A stretch of 6,238 bases of DNA from positions 1-6,238 of the forward strand of contig CAVFFT010000050.1 in the NCBI GenBank assembly GCA_963621885.1, given 5' to 3'. The notes under the pieces were generated by a model. That model searched no databases, was not told the origin of the DNA, and worked only from the letters and a program-made list of their open reading frames with translations. Source of the stretch: UMGS1519 sp963621885. Lineage in GTDB: Bacteria; Actinomycetota; Coriobacteriia; Coriobacteriales; Eggerthellaceae. Shown here piece after piece: positions 1 to 5,042 of this stretch. How positions within the stretch are numbered: position 1 is the first letter of the stretch; the number at the start of each line of letters is the position of its first letter. Made by a program: the position numbers and the translations under genes.

Positions 1-84
1 TCAACTCCGATTCCCGGGGCACTCGGCTTCGGCTTTCATAGCTTCAACTTCGATTCCCAGAGCTCCCGCTTCCGATTCCAGGGC
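1..84. repeat. Degenerate 21-bp tandem repeat, about four units
   Basis: Four imperfect units start near positions 1, 22, 43 and 64. They share a core like CTTCGATTCCCAGAGC; units 3 and 4 are the most alike, unit 1 is shifted by one base and unit 2 is the most diverged. Read on the - strand the 21-bp phase gives heptapeptides ALESEAG / ALGIEVE / AMKAEAE followed by CPGNRS and a stop. However, a TAA lies directly before the first unit in that frame, so no intact gene is present. It may be the decayed tail of a repeat-bearing gene or a simple minisatellite. The left window edge cuts the array. Confidence 0.5.
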
Positions 85-98
85 TTACGCTCATGAAT

Positions 99-113
99 TC
101 CGAGAATCTCGGA
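99..113. promoter_or_regulatory. 15-bp palindrome, possible operator
   Basis: TCCGAGA-A-TCTCGGA is a perfect 7-bp inverted repeat around one central base. An outer CTCA (90-93) / TGAG (114-117) pair extends the dyad with an asymmetric gap. It lies about 90 bp upstream of the proposed -10 box of the acyl-CoA synthetase gene. A dimeric regulator site is possible but no regulator gene is visible in the window, and the distance is long for a simple repressor. Confidence 0.3.
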
Positions 114-176
114 TGAGGAATTTCAATCGCTCAATTGGGCTTTTGCAAAGTCGTCGGTACCGCTTGATACTTGTGA

Positions 177-205
177 ATGGAATATGAAGCATAAACGGGT
201 AGAAT
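177..205 (+). promoter_or_regulatory. Probable promoter of the acyl-CoA synthetase gene
   Basis: TAGAAT at 200-205 is a 5/6 match to the -10 consensus and sits in an AT-rich stretch that contrasts with the GC-rich gene. The best -35 at 17 bp is ATGGAA (177-182), only a 3/6 match, so activator help is plausible. Transcription would begin near 212, leaving a leader of about 36 nt. Confidence 0.35.
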
Positions 206-232
206 AAATAGCGTCTGAACTCATAGATATTC

Positions 233-239
233 GAGAGGG
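233..239 (+). promoter_or_regulatory. Ribosome binding site deciding the ATG at 249
   Basis: GAGAGGG ends 9 nt before the ATG at 249 but only 3 nt before the in-frame GTG at 243. The spacing favours the ATG, so the GTG is not used as the start here. Confidence 0.6.
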
Positions 240-248
240 CTGGTGCAA

Positions 249-1904
249 ATGATTACCGACCTTAAGATTGATGAAACCCGCAAGGCGGAGTATTACCGCA
301 AGGGCTATTGGGACACAAGCACGCTCAACGATGTGTGGAATCGCACGGTTGAGCAGTATGGCGACTGCGAGTACGTGAGCGACGATCGCGGTCAGCGTTT
401 CACCTACCGCGAAGTTGATGACAAAGCATCGCGACTCGCGGCGTGGCTGAAGGAATCAGGCGTCCAGAATGGCGACGTCGTTTCCTGGCAGGTTCCCATC
501 TGGGCCGATTTCGCGTATGTGTACATCGCGGCGTTGAAGGTGGGCGCTGTCATGCATCCGCTGCCGCGCAACTTCAACGAGGAAGACCTCGCCTACGTGA
601 TGAACCTCGTCGGTTCCAAGGCCTTCATTTGCCCCACCTTCTACTGGAAGACCGACTACGAACAGCAGATGAAGAACTTCATCGACCGCGTTCCCACCGT
701 GAAGGCCGTCGCGCTGATCGACAAGGACGCGCCGGTGAAGGATGCGTCCATTCCTTCGGTCGCGCACATCCTCGAGACCTATGAGCCTCTGACGGAGCTG
801 CCGGAAAGCCAGGCTGACGAGGCGGTCTGCATCCTTTCCACGTCGGGCACGACGGGAAAGCCGAAGCAGGTGCTCTTCACGCACAACACGCTGAAGTTCT
901 CGGAGCGCACCTACCTGAAGGGTGTGCTGCGCTCGCACTCCGACGTGATGATCATGATGTCGCCGCTGAACCATGCGACCGGTTTCTTCCATGGCCTCAT
1001 TTCGAACATGACGATGGGCGCCCGCGTGGTGCTGCAGGAGCATTTCGAGCCGGAGCACGCGGTGGAGCTTATCAATCGCGAGGGTGTCACCTGGAGCCAT
1101 GGCGCGACGCCGTTCGTGTATGACCTCTTGAACTACATGGAAGCGAAGAACGTTGAGGTCCCGTCGCTGAGCATCTTCATCTGCGGCGGCGCACCGGTTC
1201 CTCCGCAGATGATCAAGCGCTGCTGGGATCACCTGTTCCTGCTTTCGGAATCCTATGGCTCCACCGAAAGCTGTCCGCATGTGTATGTTCCGCCGAAACA
1301 CGTCGTTCCGTGGAATGGCGAGTGGAGCGGCATCCCCTGCGAGGGCGTGGAAGTGCGTATCGTCGACGCCGACCACAACGAGGTGGCGCGCGGCGTCCAG
1401 GGCGAGGAATGCAGCCGTGGTCCGCACCAGTTCCTCGGCTACCTGAACAACCCCGAGGCGACGAAGTCCTGCCTCGATGACGATGGCTGGTTCTATTCCG
1501 GTGACCTGGGCATGATGGACGAGTTCGGCCGCATTCGCATCAATGGCCGCATGAAGGAGATCATCATCCGTGGCGGCGAGAACATTTCCGCGGTTGAGAT
1601 TGACAACAATCTGGAAGGCATGCCGGGTATCACCGATCACGCAACGGTTGGCATGCCCGATTCGCGCCTGGGCGAGCGCATTTGCACCTTCGTGGTGCCC
1701 GAAGTGTGGGGCAAGTGCCCGACGGTGGAGGACGTGCAGCACTACCTCGATAGCAAGGGCGTGCAGAAGCGCAATTGGCCCGAGCGTATTGAGGCAATCG
1801 AGGAGATTCCCTACACCCTGTCCGGCAAGGTGAAACGCTACATTCTCGCGCAGGAGATCAAGAAGCGCATGAAGGAGCACGCGAACGACGACCGCTTCAT
1901 CTAG
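249..1904 (+). CDS. FadK-like short/medium-chain acyl-CoA synthetase (AMP-forming)
   Basis: Predicted cytoplasmic ANL-superfamily ligase of 551 residues that activates a carboxylic acid with ATP to an acyl-adenylate and transfers it to CoA. The motifs are all present: P-loop TSGTTGKPK at about 198-206, aromatic/adenine motif YGSTES 336-341, ATP-ribose aspartate in YSGDLG (D419), hinge GR (433-434), CoA-side loop RGGENIS 441-447, and the catalytic A10 lysine K527 in LSGKVKR. Stretches such as NHATGFFHG and GATPFVYDLL match, from memory, E. coli FadK (548 aa) better than CaiC or benzoate-type ligases. Length and ends fit a complete enzyme. The residue after the P-loop is Q207 where many relatives have glycine. 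It is monocistronic: terminator downstream, opposite-strand tRNA next. The acid substrate cannot be read from sequence; a short or medium fatty acid, or an aromatic or bile-type acid, are options. Confidence 0.9.
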   Translation: MITDLKIDETRKAEYYRKGYWDTSTLNDVWNRTVEQYGDCEYVSDDRGQRFTYREVDDKASRLAAWLKESGVQNGDVVSWQVPIWADFAYVYIAALKVGAVMHPLPRNFNEEDLAYVMNLVGSKAFICPTFYWKTDYEQQMKNFIDRVPTVKAVALIDKDAPVKDASIPSVAHILETYEPLTELPESQADEAVCILSTSGTTGKPKQVLFTHNTLKFSERTYLKGVLRSHSDVMIMMSPLNHATGFFHGLISNMTMGARVVLQEHFEPEHAVELINREGVTWSHGATPFVYDLLNYMEAKNVEVPSLSIFICGGAPVPPQMIKRCWDHLFLLSESYGSTESCPHVYVPPKHVVPWNGEWSGIPCEGVEVRIVDADHNEVARGVQGEECSRGPHQFLGYLNNPEATKSCLDDDGWFYSGDLGMMDEFGRIRINGRMKEIIIRGGENISAVEIDNNLEGMPGITDHATVGMPDSRLGERICTFVVPEVWGKCPTVEDVQHYLDSKGVQKRNWPERIEAIEEIPYTLSGKVKRYILAQEIKKRMKEHANDDRFI

Positions 1905-1930
1905 GATCGGCGGAAACGCAGTGACTGTTT

Positions 1931-1963
1931 GGGCTGTGCGAGCACACGTTCGCACAGCCCATT
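1931..1963 (+). terminator. Hairpin terminator of the acyl-CoA synthetase gene
   Basis: A perfect 10-bp inverted repeat GGGCTGTGCG (1931-1940) / CGCACAGCCC (1951-1960), extendable by an A-T pair, lies 26 nt after the stop codon. It is followed only by ATTTGG, so the U-tract is short. The stem is strong and the position is right for intrinsic termination. Confidence 0.65.
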
Positions 1964-1996
1964 TGGTATGCGGAGCCAAACGGAGAAGGACGCACG

Positions 1997-2026
1997 AAAA
2001 AGAAAACGCCCCATTGCTGGGGCGTT
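1997..2026 (-). terminator. Intrinsic terminator of tRNA-Ser
   Basis: On the - strand AACGCCCC pairs perfectly with GGGGCGTT across a 6-nt loop (2005-2012 / 2019-2026), followed at once by TTCTTTTT (2004-1997). It begins 8 nt after the tRNA CCA end. This is a textbook rho-independent terminator and fits - strand transcription of the tRNA. Confidence 0.88.
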
Positions 2027-2034
2027 GCGTTTAC

Positions 2035-2125
2035 TGGCGGAGAGCCAGGGATTCGAACCCTGGAAGCTCTTGTGGAGCTTACTCGCTTAGCAGGCGAGCA
2101 CCTTCGGCCTCTCGGTCAGCTCTCC
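2035..2125 (-). tRNA. tRNA-Ser, anticodon GCU
   Basis: Class II tRNA of 91 nt including an encoded 3' CCA (2035-2037). The acceptor stem GGAGAGC/GCTCTCC is a perfect 7 bp, with discriminator G73 as expected for serine tRNA. The D arm is followed by anticodon stem CTCGC/GCGAG with loop CTGCTAA. The anticodon GCT lies at 2091-2089 and reads AGC/AGU codons. The long variable arm pairs AAGCTC with GAGCTT, the hallmark of serine/leucine tRNAs. The T arm is CAGGG-TTCGAAT-CCCTG. It has its own promoter and terminator, so it is a single-gene unit. No break or intron is seen. Confidence 0.97.
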
Positions 2126-2147
2126 GTGTGCAATAATGCAAAGCGAT

Positions 2148-2176
2148 ATGATACCGAAGCGTGAACGAACTTGCAA
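2148..2176 (-). promoter_or_regulatory. Promoter of tRNA-Ser
   Basis: On the - strand TTGCAA (2176-2171) and TATCAT (2153-2148) are separated by exactly 17 bp. The -10 box ends 22 bp before the mature tRNA 5' end, leaving a short leader of about 15 nt. The spacing is ideal and the location is right, so this is a convincing sigma-70-type promoter. Confidence 0.65.
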
Positions 2177-2199
2177 GAAGATAGAGAATATCGTTTACT
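2171..2199 (+). promoter_or_regulatory. Possible promoter of the kinase-thioesterase gene, sharing the tRNA -35 box
   Basis: TTGCAA at 2171-2176 is its own reverse complement. On the + strand it is followed after 17 bp by TTTACT (2194-2199), a 4/6 match to the -10 consensus. A start near 2206 would give a leader of about 47 nt before the ATG at 2253. This is weaker than the tRNA promoter on the other strand. Confidence 0.35.
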
Positions 2200-2243
2200 C
2201 AGAAGGTCATTCCGTGCCAGGTGCGCGGCGGCTCGTGCAGAAA

Positions 2244-2248
2244 GAGGA
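2244..2248 (+). promoter_or_regulatory. Ribosome binding site deciding the ATG at 2253
   Basis: GAGGA within AAAGAGGAACGC ends 4 nt before the ATG at 2253. The same frame is open back to an ATG at 2136, but that would overlap the tRNA promoter, and the kinase fold begins exactly at 2253 (MTKENIVLIG). Confidence 0.7.
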
Positions 2249-2252
2249 ACGC

Positions 2253-3578
2253 ATGACAAAAGAGAACATCGTGCTCATCGGCTTGCCGGGAGCGGGTAAA
2301 TCGACCTTGGGCGTCGTTCTCGCCAAAATGGCGAACTATGGCTATATTGACGCCGATCTGGTCATTCAGGATCGCCATGCGAAGACTCTTGAGCACATCA
2401 TCGACGACGAAGGCGTGGAAGGCTTTCTCGCGATTGAAAACGAGGTCCTTCGCGGTCTCGCGCCCGAACGGACTGTCATTGCGACGGGCGGTTCGGCGGT
2501 CTATTCTGATGCGGCGATGCGGCATTTGGGTCTGATTGGCACCATCGTCTATCTGAAAGCGGAAGAGGATGAAATCGAGAAGCGCTTGGGTGACCTGCAC
2601 GAGCGCGGCGTGGTAATGCGTGATGGTACCGTGGGAGATTTCAGCGCACTTTGTGCCGAGCGCATCCCGCTGTATGAGAATTACGCCGACATCACCATCG
2701 ACGTGACCCATCTTCCCATTCGCGAGGCGGCGGCCGAGCTCAAAGGCATCCTTGAGGGGCGTGGCCTTCTGTCCCTCCCGCATTCTGCACACAATAAGCG
2801 GGCTTACTTGCAGTGGCGCGACGAAGACCGTACCTACAACATGCAGCGCCAGGTGTCGTTCGATTGGCTCGATTCATGCCGCCATCTGCGTCCGGCGGAG
2901 GCGCTTCGCATCTTCGGTGATACGGCGAACGCCGATTTCGCGGACCTGGGGCAGACCTACCAAAGCATGATCGAGAAGGGCTATTACTTCATCGTGACGC
3001 ATGCGAATTGTCACCTCGTGCGGCAACCGGAAGAAGAGGAGCGCATTCTTGTGCGTACCTGGCCCTGCAAAATCAAGGGCATGCAGGTAAGCAGGAATTT
3101 CAGTCTCATTGATCCCGCGGGAAAGCCGCTGGCATTCTGCGAGATGGTCTATCTCGTCATGGATATGAATACCGGGCATCCGATTCGCGTGAAGGATTTT
3201 CCGCTTGTGCCGCTTTATGAGGTCGAACGGGAGGTGCCGCTGGAAAAGCGCACCCGCGTGAAGCGATCGGACGACATGAACGAGGTCGCGTGCCTGTCTC
3301 CGCGTTTTTCCGATCTCGATGCGAATGGACATGTGAACAATACGCATTACCCCACCTTCGCCTACGACGCGCTGCCGGGCGATCTACAGAAGCGGGAGTG
3401 GACGGACTTCCAAGTGGAATTCTCCGCCGAGGTGCATCTGGAAGATGAGATTCACATCGTGGCGAATGATGCGCATGCGGCATGTGAGGCGGGAGAATGG
3501 GTGAAGCTCATCGGCTCGCGTGAAGACGGCACGACCAACTTCGCCTGCGCCTTCAAGTTCAAGGATGAGCAGGAATAG
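2253..3578 (+). CDS. Fusion protein: shikimate-kinase-like P-loop domain + FatA-type acyl-ACP thioesterase
   Basis: Predicted cytoplasmic protein of 441 residues with two domains. Residues 1-175 follow the shikimate kinase fold: Walker A GLPGAGKST (10-18), DAD (33-35), ATGGSAV (77-83), a lid-region arginine R118, and ERIPLY with R137. Two shikimate-site features differ from the family: the arginine of the FR motif (R58 in M. tuberculosis AroK) is L59 here, and the GGG motif is GGS (S81). ATP binding looks intact but shikimate may not be the substrate. Residues from about 186 to 441 form a double-hotdog acyl-ACP thioesterase of the FatA/FatB family. Its second hotdog carries SDLDANGHVNN with D356, N358 and H360, and the acidic E393 in FSAEVHLED is the likely last catalytic residue. 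That half should release fatty acids from acyl-ACP. The gene stands alone between the divergent tRNA and a terminator. Both domains are complete and in one frame, so this is not a frameshift artefact. Thioesterase assignment is strong; the kinase role is open. Confidence 0.85.
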   Translation: MTKENIVLIGLPGAGKSTLGVVLAKMANYGYIDADLVIQDRHAKTLEHIIDDEGVEGFLAIENEVLRGLAPERTVIATGGSAVYSDAAMRHLGLIGTIVYLKAEEDEIEKRLGDLHERGVVMRDGTVGDFSALCAERIPLYENYADITIDVTHLPIREAAAELKGILEGRGLLSLPHSAHNKRAYLQWRDEDRTYNMQRQVSFDWLDSCRHLRPAEALRIFGDTANADFADLGQTYQSMIEKGYYFIVTHANCHLVRQPEEEERILVRTWPCKIKGMQVSRNFSLIDPAGKPLAFCEMVYLVMDMNTGHPIRVKDFPLVPLYEVEREVPLEKRTRVKRSDDMNEVACLSPRFSDLDANGHVNNTHYPTFAYDALPGDLQKREWTDFQVEFSAEVHLEDEIHIVANDAHAACEAGEWVKLIGSREDGTTNFACAFKFKDEQE

Positions 3579-3608
3579 CGAATCGCGCGTGTGATAGCTG
3601 AATAAGCG

Positions 3609-3640
3609 AACGGCCGCATTGAGCGGCCGTTTCAGTTTAT
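3609..3640 (+). terminator. Hairpin terminator between convergent genes
   Basis: AACGGCCGC (3609-3617) and GCGGCCGTT (3623-3631) form a perfect 9-bp stem with a 5-nt ATTGA loop, followed by TCAGTTTAT. It lies 30 nt after the stop of the fusion gene. On the - strand it lies 31 nt after the stop of the small membrane protein gene, with TCGCTTATT downstream, so it may serve both directions, though the U-tracts are modest. Confidence 0.75.
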
Positions 3641-3662
3641 ATGGATTTGACCTCGTGCTTTG

Positions 3663-3830
3663 CTAGCGGCGACGACGCCTGCGGCGACGAGCCTCGCGGG
3701 CGGCGCGATAGTCGTTGCTCGTGTAGCCCTGAGCCTTGCCCAGGATGTACACAACGAGAGCGGCGATGGCGAGCACACCGCAGATGACAGCCGAGGGAAT
3801 CCAAGCGGGGATAGTGTAGATGAAGTCCAT
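3663..3830 (-). CDS. Small single-pass membrane protein with poly-arginine tail (55 aa)
   Basis: Not a named family that I recognise. The frame encodes 55 residues: a short N-terminus (MDFIYTIPAWIPS), one hydrophobic segment at about residues 11-30 (rich in V, I, L and A), a linker GKAQGYTSNDY (31-41), then AAREA and eight arginines in a row (48-55) to the stop. The positive tail predicts an N-out, C-in single membrane helix with the arginines in the cytoplasm, possibly touching lipid head groups, nucleic acid or ribosomes. Support for a real gene: an AAGGAG Shine-Dalgarno (3835-3840) 4 nt before the ATG, a membrane-protein pattern in this frame only, a possible promoter upstream and a terminator downstream. 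It is convergent with the fusion gene and separate from the MBL operon. The poly-Arg codons are mixed (CGT, CGC, AGG), which argues against simple repeat expansion. Confidence 0.75.
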   Translation of the reverse strand: MDFIYTIPAWIPSAVICGVLAIAALVVYILGKAQGYTSNDYRAAREARRRRRRRR

Positions 3831-3878
3831 GTTTCTCCTTCGTAAGTGCAGCTACGTGTGCAAATGTCTTATGGCCCT

Positions 3879-3907
3879 AGTGTAGCCGATTGAGACGTTT
3901 TAACCAA
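3879..3907 (-). promoter_or_regulatory. Possible promoter of the small membrane protein gene
   Basis: On the - strand TTGGTT (3907-3902) and TACACT (3884-3879) are 17 bp apart. The matches are modest (3/6 and 4/6). The -10 box ends about 48 bp before the ATG. Confidence 0.35.
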
Positions 3908-3922
3908 AGCCGGGCCCGCGAT

Positions 3923-3956
3923 GCCGACGACCTCGATGGAACGTCACGCCGTCGGC
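3923..3956 (-). terminator. GC-rich inverted repeat after the MBL gene, weak terminator candidate
   Basis: GCCGACG (3923-3929) and CGTCGGC (3950-3956) form a perfect 7-bp stem with a 20-nt loop, 51 nt past the stop of the MBL gene. No U-tract follows directly on the - strand. A smaller dyad, AGGTG-CTT-CACCT (3994-4006), lies right after the tandem stop TGATAG. The rest of 3841-4007 holds nothing else recognisable apart from the promoter above; the stretch from 3908 to 4007 is very GC-rich. Confidence 0.25.
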
Positions 3957-4007
3957 CACGCCCGCGAACGGACGCGCCGGCCTTCCGCGATGCAGGTGCT
4001 TCACCTA

Positions 4008-4988
4008 TCACGTGGGCGAAAGGTTCTTGAAACGCTCATGCAGCTCTTCAAGGCTAAACGAGAAGGGAACGCCGCGCTCTTTCGCGAGGTACTCCAGCTG
4101 CGCCGCGGTGCTCAGCGTGGAGGCGCGCAAAAGCTGCACGTCGGTGATGTCGCCATACACGCCCTTCACGACCGCATCAAGGTCGAAGCCAGCGCCGCCA
4201 TCGATGATCTTGCTGATTGCCGCGAGACGTTCGCGGCGATGCGCCCGGTAGCCCTCGATGGCCTTGATGGGCTGGTCGATGGGGAAGCCATGGGCCGGGA
4301 CGAACTGCGCTACCGTCTCTTCGCGCACAAACTGCTGAAGCTTTTCGAGCGAGTCGAAATAATCGCCCAGATTGCCATCGACATAGGGAATGACGGTTGA
4401 CCAGTAGCGGAAAATGAGGTCGCCCGTGAGAATCAGCTTGTCATCAGGCAAAAGCAGCCCCACCATGTCATAGCTGTGGCCAGGCAGCGCCACAATCTCC
4501 ATGCGCGGGCAATTATCGAAGGGGACGAAGGGGCCTTCGGGGCAGTTGCCAAGTTCGGTATGGTAGACCGGCACGCCCTCTTCCGGGAAGCAGACCTTGG
4601 GGTAGCGTCCCAGCTCATCAAACAGGAAACGATTCCCATCGAGTTCGGGTGGCAGCTCTTGGCCGTCAAGCGAATGGGCGCCCCGCGCGACAAGTTGGCG
4701 CAGCAGGTCGGTGCCGGCGATGTGGTCGATATGGTGATGCGTCACGAGAATGGCGCCAACCTCGGCTCCGCGCGCCTCGCAGGCGGCAATCACGTTTTGC
4801 TGGTGTGCGATATCGGGAGGACCCGGATCGACCACGAGGGCGTATTTCGCACCGGGCGTATGAACGATGAAGGAGTTCGTACCGGTGACGGTCATAGGCG
4901 TGACATTGTCGGCCCGCACGCCGAAAAGGGACGGGGTGACAAAGCCGCTTTCCCAGAGTGCCTTGCGTTCTTTCACATTGGTTCTCAC
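4008..4988 (-). CDS. LACTB2-like metallo-beta-lactamase-fold hydrolase
   Basis: Predicted soluble protein of 326 residues with a dinuclear zinc MBL fold. Metal ligands are visible: HxHxDH as H84, H86, D88, H89 in THHHIDH; H171 in LPGHSYD; D190 in LTGDLIF; and H233 in PAHGFP. The N-terminal GTNSFIV strand and a C-terminal region with HRRER, a YGDI segment and AQLEYLAKERG look like the LACTB2 subfamily, whose winged-helix tail follows the MBL core. Human LACTB2 is an endoribonuclease, but bacterial members also resemble glyoxalase II-type thioesterases, so the substrate is open. The GTG at 4988 is chosen as start because AAGGAA (4996-5001) lies 7 nt upstream. The longer frame from a GTG at 5030 has no Shine-Dalgarno and adds a basic, non-conserved 14-residue leader. 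It is the second gene of an operon with the Nudix gene, 54 nt downstream of it. Confidence 0.87.
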   Translation of the reverse strand: MRTNVKERKALWESGFVTPSLFGVRADNVTPMTVTGTNSFIVHTPGAKYALVVDPGPPDIAHQQNVIAACEARGAEVGAILVTHHHIDHIAGTDLLRQLVARGAHSLDGQELPPELDGNRFLFDELGRYPKVCFPEEGVPVYHTELGNCPEGPFVPFDNCPRMEIVALPGHSYDMVGLLLPDDKLILTGDLIFRYWSTVIPYVDGNLGDYFDSLEKLQQFVREETVAQFVPAHGFPIDQPIKAIEGYRAHRRERLAAISKIIDGGAGFDLDAVVKGVYGDITDVQLLRASTLSTAAQLEYLAKERGVPFSFSLEELHERFKNLSPT

Positions 4989-5030
4989 TGCGCGCTTCCT
5001 TCTGTGCTCGTGTCCGCGCGCAGAGAGCAC
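4988..5030 (-). promoter_or_regulatory. Intercistronic fold (possible pseudoknot) around the MBL gene start
   Basis: On the - strand GTGCTC (5030-5025) pairs with GAGCAC (5009-5004). CTGCGCGC (5023-5016) inside that loop pairs with GCGCGCAG (4995-4988), which includes the first base of the GTG start. The two stems interlock as an H-type pseudoknot whose 8-nt third loop, AGAAGGAA, is the Shine-Dalgarno sequence. Either stem alone is also possible. GCGCGC is self-complementary and common in GC-rich DNA, so chance is a real alternative. Confidence 0.3.
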
Positions 5031-5042
5031 GCGGGATGGTCG

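Noticed and set aside
154..200. Alternative -35 boxes TTGATA (164-169) and TTGTGA (171-176)
   Set aside because: Neither has a -10-like hexamer at 16-18 bp; TAGAAT at 200-205 is too far from both.
456..1979. 507-codon open frame on the - strand opposite the acyl-CoA synthetase
   Set aside because: It is an antisense shadow of a GC-rich gene: His/Arg/Ala-rich, no recognisable motif, runs through the terminator hairpin, and the + strand frame has a complete ANL motif set.
1921..2136. 71-codon + strand frame containing ARDSNPGSS
   Set aside because: It spans two terminator hairpins and the antisense of tRNA-Ser; this peptide is the well-known false product of reading a tRNA backwards.
2136..2252. 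39-residue N-terminal extension of the fusion protein
   Set aside because: No SD at 2136, it overlaps the tRNA promoter, and kinase homology begins at the SD-led ATG at 2253.
3916..3993. 9-nt repeat CCGCGATGC at 3916 and 3985
   Set aside because: Too short to be meaningful in such GC-rich sequence.
3921..4400. 159-codon + strand frame
   Set aside because: Antisense shadow of the C-terminal part of the MBL gene plus GC-rich intergenic DNA; no SD or motif.
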